Assembly: GCA_005223045.1 (NCBI GenBank)
Contig: NJBM01000011.1
Location: 124,001-188,000, forward strand
Length of the DNA: 64,000 bases
Source of the DNA: Planctomycetes bacterium B3_Pla
GTDB taxonomy: Bacteria; Planctomycetota; Phycisphaerae; Sedimentisphaerales; Anaerobacaceae
Direction of reading: 5' to 3'
Below are positions 32,004 to 40,698 of the stretch, one piece after another (position 1 is the first letter of the stretch; each line of letters starts with the position of its first letter). A program made the position numbers and the translations under genes. Below the pieces are notes generated by a model. That model was not told the origin of the DNA, did no database searches, and worked only from the letters and a program-made list of their open reading frames with translations.

Positions 32004-35000
32004 CTACCGCGCCAGCAGATTCACGGCCCGGACCGTCCGGGTCCGATGCTCGATCTCGGGCGGCAGAGAACCTTTGAACCATGCCTTGGCGCGATACCTG
32101 AGTTCATCGCCCCTCGGCAAAAAGTCGAGCGGGCCGAGACGCATCGCCATCGGTCCCGGCGCGCCGGGACTCGGCGGGGCGGTATTCGGGACTTCGTGAC
32201 AGCCCACACAGGACTTGGTCTCATCGGCCCGGGTGTACATCCACGTCAACTGGTTGCCCACCACGCGCCGGTTGCTGTCGAGCACCTGGAATTGAAGCAG
32301 CCTGTCGGCGGGGACTTTTACAAAAAATGACCCGTCCGGAGCGAGCGGCGCGGTGCCGAGCACTCGGGCGAATGTCCCGCCGTGATTCTTCCAGACTTCG
32401 TGTTCGTTGGTCTGCGTGCTGTGCCGGGCAATGACAGGCACGCCCTCTATCAACCGGATGTACCGGCCGCGCGTCGCAACGTCCTTTTCCTGAGATGTGA
32501 AGACCGAGGCGCATACGAAGTGCCCGCTGTATCCCTGATGCCGCTTCTTGCTCACCAGTATCGGGGGACGGCTGCGCGCAAATATGGGCCGAGCTTCGAA
32601 ATCGGCGGTGCAAGGGTCGTTGTAAAGCAATTGTAGGGTGGGGCTTGCCCTGAGCGAAGCCGAATGGGTTGCCCCACCATCGTTTATCTGCGAATCGAAC
32701 ACGTACAGACCCAAATCGACTTTCTCGCGGTCAGGTGTCTTTAGCGTCGAGGCGCACAGTATCCGCCCGTCGGGCAGGGGAAAAGGCGTTGTGTACGAGC
32801 GCGTTTTGTTGTCGGGCGTAATGATGTGTTCTAAATAGCGGCTCGGCCCGACGAGCGCCAATCCTCCCTGTGTCACCACCACAACGTTCTGGCCGTCCGG
32901 CATCGGTTGCGGCTGAGTCATCCGCAGAACGCGATGCGTCAGCGGGGCTTCCTGCCCGTCAGAGGGAGTCCTGGGGCCGTGGTCGAGATCGCGCCAGAAC
33001 ACGCGCCGCTCAGGGCCGTAAAGCACCATGTCACGCGTACCGTCGGGATTGGCCGCGTGCAGCGTCAGTTCGGTCTTGTTGCGCGAATAAAAGACCTCCA
33101 GCCGGCTGAAAACGATGCGCCCGTCGAGCAGGACCGCCGGCTCGTTGTCCCGGCCGATGTTCGTGGCAATCGTATGAATGTCCGCGCCGTCGGGATTCAT
33201 AACGTGCAGGGAAGTGCATGGATAGCCGTGATACTCATCGCGGATACCGGCGCGACTCGAAGTAAAAACGATTCGACCGTCCGGCAGGTAAGCCGGTCCG
33301 ACGTCGTGGTACGGACCGCGGGTGAGCTGCTCAAGCCCCGAGCCGTCCACCTTGATGCGAAAGATGTGCCACCATGGATTGTGCCGGCTGCGATATGTGA
33401 AGACGACATACCTGCCGTCCCATGAAAGTTCAGGCTCGGCGACATAACCGTCCACGAAGCGAGTCAGGGGTGTTACTACTCCGTCGGGCCGGGCCGGGCG
33501 CAGGACGTAAAGGTTTCTCCCGGGCCGGTAAGCCGGACCAGAATCGGTTACCACGTAGGTCTGCCGCCAGCGATCAGCCTGTTCGACCGTGCCTATTGTG
33601 TTGGGGATATTATTGTCACCTTTTATGAAAACAACGGCCTCGAATCCCGAATTACCGGATGTGCTCACAGGCGCTGGGATCGGTTCGTCGTATGTCCCCG
33701 TTTTGCCTGGCTGGTTTCCAAGAATGCTCAGAGCGTCTTTCGCCACAACTCGAGTGCTGTGAAACGGGTGATTTCGGGCCGCTCGCTCAAGGGCAAGTTG
33801 TGCCGTCTCGTTACCCAGATCCGCCAGCGCTTCGGCTGCGGCGTGCCGAATTTCCATCACCGAGCCTTCGTCATCGAGTATCCCAACGATCAGGTCCGTG
33901 TGCTCGTTGGCGCCCAGCAATCCGAGAGCGCGTATGAGGCCCTGCCGCCATCGCGGGGCCGGGTCGGCGTATTCCTCATCCTTGAAGATGCCGCTGTAAC
34001 CGTACTTGGCTTCGTTCTTCGCCTCTGCCAAGATCTTCGCAATCGGCCCGATAGCGCGCTTGTCGCCGATCCATGCGAGCGTCTTGGCTGCGTTGAGCCG
34101 CACCCAGCCGTCTTCGTGCCCGAGCAGAGATATCAACCGCGGCAGGTCTTCGGCCTCGGTGCAGACGGCGGGCAGCCAGGTCGCCATCCTGCCGGCGTAG
34201 AATCGAGGCCATTGCCGGGCCTGGCGCAATCCTGGGATTCTTCGGGGTTGACCCAGCAGCTCGAACGTGTGCTCACACGCCTGCTGGCGCAAACCTGATA
34301 GTTCAAGCAGATGCCGTGTCAGCAGGTGGCCCACCTCTGGTTCGTAAATTAGAAATGTGTCGTGGTCGCCGGGCAGATTCGCCATTATCAAAGGGGCTAT
34401 CTCACGCACGGCGGTTCGGTCCGCTGGAGAGTCCGCAAGCAAACGGCACAGCGCGAAGGCTGCGTGGTATGGCGTCTCAAGCATCCGATCTTCGGACGGA
34501 AAGCCCATCTTATCGTCCCTCGGCAGATCGGGTGGATCGCTGCCGTCTAAGCGTTTTGCGTACCTACGATACGCGGCGATCAAAGCTGGGATGGCGCGGG
34601 GATCTCCGAAATCGCCCAAGGCATCGGCCGCGTAGCGCGCCCAGTAGGTGTTGTCGAGCAGCCCGAGCAGATATTGGAATCCCGCTTCGTCCCGCAATCG
34701 CCCCAGAGAACGGATGCCGGCGCGAACCATCGGACGATACTCCGTGCCGGCTGGAGGAATCGGTCCCAAACATCGCAGTATCGCTTCGGTCGCGCCTGCG
34801 CCGCCCAGCACACCCAAAGCACGGAGACCACGCTCACACCGCCAGACAGCCGAATCGGGCGATGTAGTCTCGACACCGGCGCCACCACCGACCTGGATCT
34901 CGAAGAATGTGGTTGGATAGGTTGGATTGGCTGAGCCGTAGCTGGTGATGCGGAGGCAGCGAACGAGCTGCGGCGAGAAATCAATCACCAGCGCCACCGG

Positions 35001-35780
35001 CGTCCTTTCCTTCTTTCTCTCAACAACCTCGAATGTTTTGTTATCCAGACTGATCGCAAGTTCATACCCGGTCATCACAAAACGAGGGCCGTACTGGTGG
35101 ATGGTGACCTGGGAAATCATCTGAGGCCGCCCCAGATCGACCGTGCACCATTGCGGGATGGGAACGTTCTTGGTTTGCCAGAAACCCGGCCCGATGAGAC
35201 CATCGGTCAGAACGTCCGGCGATCCTTTGTAGGTTGAGGATGCCGTCACCGATCCGCCGTGAGGCCGGCGCCTGAAGCCTTCGAGGAGCCGGAGAACTTC
35301 CGCCGGCGCCTGGTCAGACGGGACCGTAGCCCACCAGTCGCGCCATGCTCCGATCTGGGCCGTGCGTTGTCGTGTCGGCGCCATCGTATCGAACGGGAAC
35401 TCCATGCCGGTAAGATTTGTCAGAGCAACGTGCGCGGACTGTCTTGTTACTTCATCGGCATCGTCGAGAGCGTCGAGCAGCGGGCCAATTGCACTGCGAC
35501 TGCCGCACCACCCCAGAGCCATCGCGGCCCGGCGACGAACATCCGCCGATCTGTCGCCCAGCCGGTCAACAAGAGTTTGCTCGGCATCGTAGGCCCTGAG
35601 AAACCCAAGTGCCTCGGCGGCGCCGGCGCGAGTTTGCGACGAGTCGGAGCGCAGCTTAGCCACCTGCTCTGCAACCTGCCGGGCGTAGGGACCCGATGAG
35701 TTCTCTGCGACGACGCTTTGCAGACAGGCACAGAGGCATACCAGCAACGTGAGCTTTCGTGAGTACGACATAGGGACCAT
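32004..35780 (-). CDS. Large exported HEAT / discoidin / propeller protein with hydrazine-synthase-alpha-like tail and CxxCH
   Basis: 1258 residues. The ATG at 35780 follows GGGGG at 4 bases; 35771 is an alternative. Signal peptide SRKLTLLVCLCACLQSVVA. HEAT repeats (about 20-150), an F5/8C discoidin-like domain (about 185-310; WCTVDLGRPQMISQVTIHQY), more HEAT repeats (about 320-715), a TolB-like propeller (about 735-1060; YVVFTYRSRHNPWWHIFRIK), and a tail with APLAPDGSFFVKVPADRLLQ and SCVGCHE (CVGCH 1191-1195). The tail resembles the domain named after the middle of hydrazine synthase alpha, widespread in planctomycetes that do not do anammox. CxxCH is the motif for covalent haem c; whether haem is attached is unknown. 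Possible extracellular sensor, carbohydrate or redox protein. An R5-like repeat is inserted in frame near residue 1040. Confidence 0.85.
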   Translation of the reverse strand: MVPMSYSRKLTLLVCLCACLQSVVAENSSGPYARQVAEQVAKLRSDSSQTRAGAAEALGFLRAYDAEQTLVDRLGDRSADVRRRAAMALGWCGSRSAIGPLLDALDDADEVTRQSAHVALTNLTGMEFPFDTMAPTRQRTAQIGAWRDWWATVPSDQAPAEVLRLLEGFRRRPHGGSVTASSTYKGSPDVLTDGLIGPGFWQTKNVPIPQWCTVDLGRPQMISQVTIHQYGPRFVMTGYELAISLDNKTFEVVERKKERTPVALVIDFSPQLVRCLRITSYGSANPTYPTTFFEIQVGGGAGVETTSPDSAVWRCERGLRALGVLGGAGATEAILRCLGPIPPAGTEYRPMVRAGIRSLGRLRDEAGFQYLLGLLDNTYWARYAADALGDFGDPRAIPALIAAYRRYAKRLDGSDPPDLPRDDKMGFPSEDRMLETPYHAAFALCRLLADSPADRTAVREIAPLIMANLPGDHDTFLIYEPEVGHLLTRHLLELSGLRQQACEHTFELLGQPRRIPGLRQARQWPRFYAGRMATWLPAVCTEAEDLPRLISLLGHEDGWVRLNAAKTLAWIGDKRAIGPIAKILAEAKNEAKYGYSGIFKDEEYADPAPRWRQGLIRALGLLGANEHTDLIVGILDDEGSVMEIRHAAAEALADLGNETAQLALERAARNHPFHSTRVVAKDALSILGNQPGKTGTYDEPIPAPVSTSGNSGFEAVVFIKGDNNIPNTIGTVEQADRWRQTYVVTDSGPAYRPGRNLYVLRPARPDGVVTPLTRFVDGYVAEPELSWDGRYVVFTYRSRHNPWWHIFRIKVDGSGLEQLTRGPYHDVGPAYLPDGRIVFTSSRAGIRDEYHGYPCTSLHVMNPDGADIHTIATNIGRDNEPAVLLDGRIVFSRLEVFYSRNKTELTLHAANPDGTRDMVLYGPERRVFWRDLDHGPRTPSDGQEAPLTHRVLRMTQPQPMPDGQNVVVVTQGGLALVGPSRYLEHIITPDNKTRSYTTPFPLPDGRILCASTLKTPDREKVDLGLYVFDSQINDGGATHSASLRASPTLQLLYNDPCTADFEARPIFARSRPPILVSKKRHQGYSGHFVCASVFTSQEKDVATRGRYIRLIEGVPVIARHSTQTNEHEVWKNHGGTFARVLGTAPLAPDGSFFVKVPADRLLQFQVLDSNRRVVGNQLTWMYTRADETKSCVGCHEVPNTAPPSPGAPGPMAMRLGPLDFLPRGDELRYRAKAWFKGSLPPEIEHRTRTVRAVNLLAR
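32634..32675. repeat. R5-like repeat inserted in frame in a coding sequence
   Basis: gtggggcttgccctgagcga and agccgaatgggttgccccac form a long imperfect hairpin with GTGGGGC/GTTGCCCCAC ends. In the minus-strand protein it encodes NDGGATHSASLRASPTLQ between LYVFDSQ and LLYNDP, two blocks that look like one propeller strand pair. The reading frame is intact across it. Confidence 0.7.
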
Positions 35781-35886
35781 TCTACCCCCGCGATGCGGCG
35801 GCCGCAAGTCACCGGAGTCAGAACAATGCTTGCATCAGCGAAGACCGGCGGTACAATTTAATGAAAAAGGCAAAAGGAGGCGAAAA

Positions 35887-36768
35887 ATGATTGCGAAATC
35901 CCAGGTTATTGTAGCGGTTGTACTCGTAGTGACGCTTCCCGGCGGCGTTTGGGCCGGCGCTCAGGCGCATCCGAAAGAAAAGGCTAACCTTGTACGCAAA
36001 GGCCTCATCCTGGATCTGGACGCGGACCGTGGAGTCAAAGTTGCTGACGGGCGTGTCGAATCGTGGAAAAATCAGGCGGACTCAAAGGCCAAAATGTTCG
36101 TAGCGACCAGAGATGCAAGCCATAAGAATGGCACGGGGCACCCTGTGCTAAAAGAAGAAATTGCAGCCATCGGCGGCCATAACGCCGTCGTGTTCAAGAG
36201 GCAGGAACTTATCAACTTCGAGGAAGACGCCTTTGACCATCTGACTACCGGCAGCGGCTACACCTGGTTTGCGGTGATGTCGGTTTACCCCCAGGTATCG
36301 GGTCTCAAAGACGTCAATTCATTCTTCGGTAACTTGAAAAACGGCGGTAAGTACGAAGGCTTCTGGGCCGGGCTAAAGGACGACAACACGCTGTGGATGG
36401 GCTCTCGAAACGGCATCACTTTCGGCCGGTGGGACCATAACAATCCTCAGGTCCTCGGCCCAAAATTAGATGAGAATCGGTACTATGTAATCGCCGGTCG
36501 GATGGGCGCAGGCAGCGGTCAAGTCACTATCGAGCTTTTCGTGGACGGGATAAAACCAGTGGCGTCCGAACCTTATCCCGTTAATCCGAAAGGTAATCCG
36601 TCCAAAATGGCAATCGGGCAGGAACGCGATGCGACCAACCATCCGGGCCACGAGTCCTTCGACGGCGAATTGGCGCGCCTGCTCGTATGGGAGCGTCCAC
36701 TGAGCGACCAGGAGCTTAAAAAGACGCTGTCTTCCTTGAGAGAGATTTACGATTTGCCCGCCCGATGA
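35887..36768 (+). CDS. Secreted LamG-like (concanavalin-A fold) protein
   Basis: 293 residues; the ATG at 35887 follows AAAGGAGGCGAAAA. Signal peptide IVAVVLVVTLPGGVWAGAQA. The body reads KGLILDLDADRGVKVADGRV, ESWKNQADSKAKMF, FDHLTTGSGYTWFAVMSVYP and ends SFDGELARLLVWERPLSDQE, the strand pattern of single-domain LamG proteins common beside planctomycete enzymes. No repeats, anchor or catalytic motif. Divergent from the large gene starting at 35780, with about 106 bases between them, so both may share a regulatory region. Confidence 0.82.
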   Translation: MIAKSQVIVAVVLVVTLPGGVWAGAQAHPKEKANLVRKGLILDLDADRGVKVADGRVESWKNQADSKAKMFVATRDASHKNGTGHPVLKEEIAAIGGHNAVVFKRQELINFEEDAFDHLTTGSGYTWFAVMSVYPQVSGLKDVNSFFGNLKNGGKYEGFWAGLKDDNTLWMGSRNGITFGRWDHNNPQVLGPKLDENRYYVIAGRMGAGSGQVTIELFVDGIKPVASEPYPVNPKGNPSKMAIGQERDATNHPGHESFDGELARLLVWERPLSDQELKKTLSSLREIYDLPAR

Positions 36769-36788
36769 AATCATAGTAACCAGACAGA

Positions 36789-37343
36789 ATGGATGTTATC
36801 CGAGATTACATTGACGTTAGAATGATTCGGGAGGATCTCGACGATATTCCGGATTACGCCCTGCCAGCCGGGTATTCAATCCGATGGTACCAGCCTGGAG
36901 ACGAAAAACTCTGGCAGAAAATCCAGTCGCTCGCCGATCAGTACAACAAAGTGACACCGGGACTTTTCGGCAAGGAGTTTGGAACAGATGCACAGGTGCT
37001 TTCCAGGCGTCAGTGTTTTCTCTGTGACAGCGAGAACAACGTAATTGGCACAGCGTCGGCATGGTTCGACAACCGCCACGGACAACTCCTCGGCAGGATT
37101 CACTGGGTGGCGATAGTGCCGGCAGAGCAAGGCAAGGGCCTGGCCAGGCCGCTTCTTGCTGCGGTATGCGACAGACTCAAGAAGCTCGGGCACAGCAGGA
37201 CCCACCTCACTACTCAGACGTGCAGAATACCAGCGATCAATCTCTATGCCGGATTCGGATTTACTCCAGTGATCGACTCCGACAAAGACCGGCAGATTTG
37301 GAAAGAGCTTGCGAAGCACATAAAGCATCCGTTGCATTTCTGA
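36789..37343 (+). CDS. GNAT-family N-acetyltransferase
   Basis: 184 residues. The acetyl-CoA-binding motif A is clear at about 100-135 (RIHWVAIVPAEQGKGLARPL; Q/R-x-x-G-x-G/A as EQGKGLA), followed by LLAAVCDRLKKLGHSRTHLT and motif B AINLYAGFGFTPV. GNAT enzymes transfer acetyl groups from acetyl-CoA to amines; the acceptor is unknown. It starts 20 bases after the LamG gene and may be in the same transcript. The ATG lacks a strong ribosome-binding site. Confidence 0.85.
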   Translation: MDVIRDYIDVRMIREDLDDIPDYALPAGYSIRWYQPGDEKLWQKIQSLADQYNKVTPGLFGKEFGTDAQVLSRRQCFLCDSENNVIGTASAWFDNRHGQLLGRIHWVAIVPAEQGKGLARPLLAAVCDRLKKLGHSRTHLTTQTCRIPAINLYAGFGFTPVIDSDKDRQIWKELAKHIKHPLHF

Positions 37344-37352
37344 AAGATCGAC

Positions 37353-38243
37353 TCAACGGGATACTTGCAACTCAAGCGGGAAAGAAAACCACTCCGGACG
37401 CTTGTCCGGCTCGCGTGTATAAACAGCCTGGAAGCATTGTGTAGTCCGCAGAATGTTATCTTTGACTTTGTAGAAGAAACCGGTTATCGCGTAGGCTTCG
37501 AGGCTGGCAGAAATTTCATAGCTCTCTTCGAGAAATACTTCGCCCGCCGTGATCCATATTAGTTTGCCTTCGTCGACGAATACTCCCACGTGGGGTCGCC
37601 GCTTCGTCGGCCTGGTGAGGTCGCCGTTTTCCACGTGGACTACGTAGCCGAGCAGGAAGTCGCCGGATTGCGAATTCGGATTCCCGGTTGCGATCATGTT
37701 TAGGCCGTAGCCGTCGCCGACCCAGCAGTATTGATGGCTTCGAATCCATACGGATTCATCGCCATTGATTTCTACGCGCAGCGGCTTGTCCGGCTCGGCA
37801 ATCTCGCTCCAGTGGTGATCCACACTCATCTTGTCCCACAGCCCGTACCATTTGCCCTCGAATCCGCCGTAAGCCCGGCGGCTTGAGACACGTTTCCTGC
37901 CGGCGATGGCTTCGACAATCATTTCTCCGGACAGTTTAAAACCGTCGATGCCCTTGCGCCCCTTCAGATGTTGCGGCGCCTGCCGCCGGAATTTCAGTAT
38001 CGCTTCTGCGAGCAGGTCCGCACTGACAAAATCAGACTCACTGCCGGCAAGCAACCGTCGCCGAAACAGTTCACTCTCTGCGGTTGCCTCTTTGAAAAAC
38101 GCGTCGAAGTCGCTGCCGGCGGGGGCCTGCCTGAGATGCGCCATGCCGGGCGGCAGCTCGTCGCTTGCCGTCGGAGGCAGATTGCAGCCGGCCAGCACGA
38201 TCATCAGAACGGCACATCCAATGGGCCTTTTTGTCCATTGCAT
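37353..38243 (-). CDS. Lipoprotein of unknown function
   Basis: 296 residues with a lipobox CAVLMIVLAGC (lipid Cys at 20). The mature part begins with a flexible Pro-rich linker, then a helical segment (FDAFFKEATAESELFRRRLL) and a beta-rich region (KWYGLWDKMSVDHHWSEIAE, GLNMIATGNPNSQSGDFLLG). No family recognised. Convergent with the acetyltransferase gene, 9 bases apart. An R1/R5-rich spacer separates its start from the next gene cluster. Confidence 0.75.
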   Translation of the reverse strand: MQWTKRPIGCAVLMIVLAGCNLPPTASDELPPGMAHLRQAPAGSDFDAFFKEATAESELFRRRLLAGSESDFVSADLLAEAILKFRRQAPQHLKGRKGIDGFKLSGEMIVEAIAGRKRVSSRRAYGGFEGKWYGLWDKMSVDHHWSEIAEPDKPLRVEINGDESVWIRSHQYCWVGDGYGLNMIATGNPNSQSGDFLLGYVVHVENGDLTRPTKRRPHVGVFVDEGKLIWITAGEVFLEESYEISASLEAYAITGFFYKVKDNILRTTQCFQAVYTREPDKRPEWFSFPLELQVSR

Positions 38244-38309
38244 CGATATAATGATCCTTGTTCAAACCTGTCCAGTATCGCAGGAAACCTGTGCCATCAT
38301 TATATCGGA

Positions 38310-38396
38310 TTCGCCTCCGGTGAGCCTTTTTAAAACAGCCCGCGAAGCGGCTCATCTCCCGACGCGTCGGGATTGATATTTAATCTTTGATATTTC
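38310..38396. repeat. R1 repeat with CCCGCGAAGCGGC hairpin
   Basis: gattcgcctccggtgagcc, then agcccgcgaagcggctcatc, the palindrome CCCGACGCGTCGGG and the right arm attgatatttaatctttgat. Nearly the same as 660-722 and 40585-40672. Confidence 0.75.
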
Positions 38397-38417
38397 ACCC
38401 CTAAGGGGTAAATTTTT
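38397..38417. terminator. Hairpin ACCCCT-TA-AGGGGT near the stop of the 38423 gene
   Basis: ACCCCTAAGGGGT followed on the plus strand by AAATTTTT and on the minus strand by AAATATC. It sits just downstream of the minus-strand LamG gene and an identical copy follows the next paralogue (40673-40690). Could act as a short terminator or mRNA 3'-end stabiliser; the U-run is better placed for the plus strand. Confidence 0.45.
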
Positions 38418-38422
38418 CCCTG

Positions 38423-40540
38423 CTACCGAGCCAGCCGGATGTCGTCGAAGTACATCTGACCTGAGCCACCGGCGGCCGGACTGTTTTTGGTGCCGAAGCC
38501 GATGGTAATTGTATCGACATTGGCAAGGTCCACGCCCTGGTCTGCAAAGAGCGTCAGGTCGATGACCCATGCGGTCCATCCGGTTGCCTGCGTTACAGCA
38601 GGATCATCGTGATAGACAACCGCATTCCCACCGAGAGCAACAAACATCCGCTCGGCGGCATTTGCCGAACCACCGCGGAACCACAGGACGAGTTTCGTGA
38701 CCCCTTCGTCGGTCCAGTCACGCGGATAAACCAGCGTCATCGTCGCCTCTGAGGTCTTATTGGCGTTATCGTAGCGATATACCATCGACTGGGCGCCGCC
38801 GTGAACAATAATCTGCTCGGCGTAAGGCGGCAGGTCATTGCCAATAAGCGCCCCGTTGTCCGTAGTCCCGAAGCCGTCTTTCCACTTGTCAAAAATCCTG
38901 TTGCTCGCTTCGTCGGGCGGGTCAATATCATTGTAGGATTCGAAATCGTCCACGAGAATGAAATCGGCCGTCGTAAAGCCCCAGACGAGGCCTTTTATCG
39001 TTTCAGCCGGATAGACCTCATCCACACGCCAGTAGTACGCGGCATCCCAGGCGAGCTTGCCGGGATCGTAGCTCTCAGAGCCGAGCGCCCGTGCGCCGAC
39101 ATACTCAGGCGAGGCTGCTGCGGCGTTCTTCACGGCGTCTTTATCGGTTCCGAAGTACAGCTCGTGCGAAGCGGCATTATCCGCCGCAGTCCAGTTGAGC
39201 GTTGCGATCATCTGCACGTCCGTCGCGCCGTTAGCCGGCTGCGGATTGCCTACGGCGCCAGGTGTCGTAAAGCCCCAGACGTCGCCTTTGTGCGTGGTCG
39301 CCGCGTCAAACTCATCGACCCGCCAGTAATAGATTTTTTCTAATTCGAGCGGGCCGGGGCTGTAGGTCGTAGCACCCTGTGGGGGGCCGCCGGCGGCGTT
39401 GTTCACATCGTCAAAATTGTCGCCGAAATATACAGTGTGCAATTTAGAGCCGAAACCTTGTGTCCAGCTTAGCTCGACATTCGGATCGACAAATCCAGCG
39501 GCGTCGGCGGGATCGGGATTATAAGCAGTCTTGGGTGGAATCGAAAAGCTCCAGACGTCCCCCTTCCATGGACTGTTCGGGTCGGCGTCATTGACCTCGT
39601 CAATTCGCCAGAAGTAGGTCGTACCCGGGACAAGACCGTCCGGATAGGCGAATCCGGGGAAGCCGGCCACAAAATATGTCGCCACCTGATTGCCTATGAA
39701 CGTATCACCAGCGCCGTCGTTCACGTCGTCAAAATTGTCACCGAAATACATATCGTGCGAAACCGCAAAATCTCCCGGCTTCCAGCCAATGGTGATCCAC
39801 GTGTCCTCATGCAGGGCGCCGTTCGCAGGATCGGGTGCTCGGGCAGATCCGAAGCCGCTCACACCCATCATGATCTTTCGGACCTCATCTTCTCCGAGGG
39901 CTTGATTGTAGATCATAACTTCATCGATCATACCATTGAAGAAGCGCCCGCCTGTGCTTCTCCTTCCGATCATAACTTGAAGTTCGTTCTCCGGTATCGT
40001 TCCGACATACCCCCACTCATCTGCCAGTTCCCCATCGATGTAACATTTGAAAACGGTCCCATCGTAGGTTGCGGCAATATGGTGCCACTCGTCCACCGGC
40101 GGCGAATCCGGAGCACAGTCATCTCTGCCTGCGTCATCGAAGAATTGCCAATAAATCACGCTTCCGGCTTCCTCCGATAATTCATAAGGTGTGTTTGCCT
40201 GCCATCCTCCCTTGCTTACTATGAGCATTTCCCCGCTGGCGTCTGTTCTCATATTGGTCCAGGCCGCAATTGTGATTTGTTCCGTCATTGCGAGACTTTC
40301 GCTATGGGGAATTTCCACGAAATTCGTACTGCCGTCGAAATCCAGGGCGCCGCCCACTTGCCCGTCGATCCACTTGGGGTCGCCGTTCAGGGTGCCATCG
40401 TTGCCATAGGCGCTGGAATCGGCCACAACGGTCCCGGAACCCTCGTCGAACCTCCACCAGCCTACGAGTTCCGCCTGAACTTCACCGGCCGAGACCAGTA
40501 CAAAAATAGAACAAACCAAACAAATCAATTTTCCAGACAT
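38423..40540 (-). CDS. Secreted LamG protein with VYFG/YYWRVDE modules
   Basis: 705 residues, GGAGGATTATC before the ATG. Signal peptide MSGKLICLVCSIFVLVSAGE. LamG domain at about 25-225 (LVGWWRFDEGSGTVVADSSA, MIDEVMIYNQALGEDEVRKI), then modules with SHDMYFGDNFDDVND, HTVYFGDNFDDVNN and SHELYFGTDKDAVKN, and the shared C-terminal sandwich (FILVDDFESYNDIDPPDEAS to MYFDDIRLAR). Very similar to the proteins at 3606-5765 and 40699-42858 from the first module onward, while the LamG heads differ more, as if heads were swapped onto a common body. No membrane anchor or sorting signal visible; presumed exported binding protein. Confidence 0.9.
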   Translation of the reverse strand: MSGKLICLVCSIFVLVSAGEVQAELVGWWRFDEGSGTVVADSSAYGNDGTLNGDPKWIDGQVGGALDFDGSTNFVEIPHSESLAMTEQITIAAWTNMRTDASGEMLIVSKGGWQANTPYELSEEAGSVIYWQFFDDAGRDDCAPDSPPVDEWHHIAATYDGTVFKCYIDGELADEWGYVGTIPENELQVMIGRRSTGGRFFNGMIDEVMIYNQALGEDEVRKIMMGVSGFGSARAPDPANGALHEDTWITIGWKPGDFAVSHDMYFGDNFDDVNDGAGDTFIGNQVATYFVAGFPGFAYPDGLVPGTTYFWRIDEVNDADPNSPWKGDVWSFSIPPKTAYNPDPADAAGFVDPNVELSWTQGFGSKLHTVYFGDNFDDVNNAAGGPPQGATTYSPGPLELEKIYYWRVDEFDAATTHKGDVWGFTTPGAVGNPQPANGATDVQMIATLNWTAADNAASHELYFGTDKDAVKNAAAASPEYVGARALGSESYDPGKLAWDAAYYWRVDEVYPAETIKGLVWGFTTADFILVDDFESYNDIDPPDEASNRIFDKWKDGFGTTDNGALIGNDLPPYAEQIIVHGGAQSMVYRYDNANKTSEATMTLVYPRDWTDEGVTKLVLWFRGGSANAAERMFVALGGNAVVYHDDPAVTQATGWTAWVIDLTLFADQGVDLANVDTITIGFGTKNSPAAGGSGQMYFDDIRLAR

Positions 40541-40559
40541 GATAATCCTCCTTCTTCAA

Positions 40560-40690
40560 AATTAAAAATCAAAGTGCAAAATGCAAAATTTCGGTTTCGC
40601 CTCCGGCGAGCCTTAATTTAAAATAGCCCGCGAAGCGGCTCATCAGTTTTGATATTTAATCTTTGATATTTCACCCCTAAGGGGTAAATT
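40560..40690. repeat. R1 repeat and ACCCCT/AGGGGT hairpin between LamG paralogues
   Basis: Left arm attaaaaatcaaagtgcaaa, then cgcctccggcgagcc, agcccgcgaagcggctcatc, right arm ttttgatatttaatctttga, and the same ACCCCTAAGGGGT element (40673-40685) found at 38397. Both LamG stops are thus followed by an equivalent repeat cassette. Confidence 0.75.
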
Positions 40691-40698
40691 TTTCCTTA

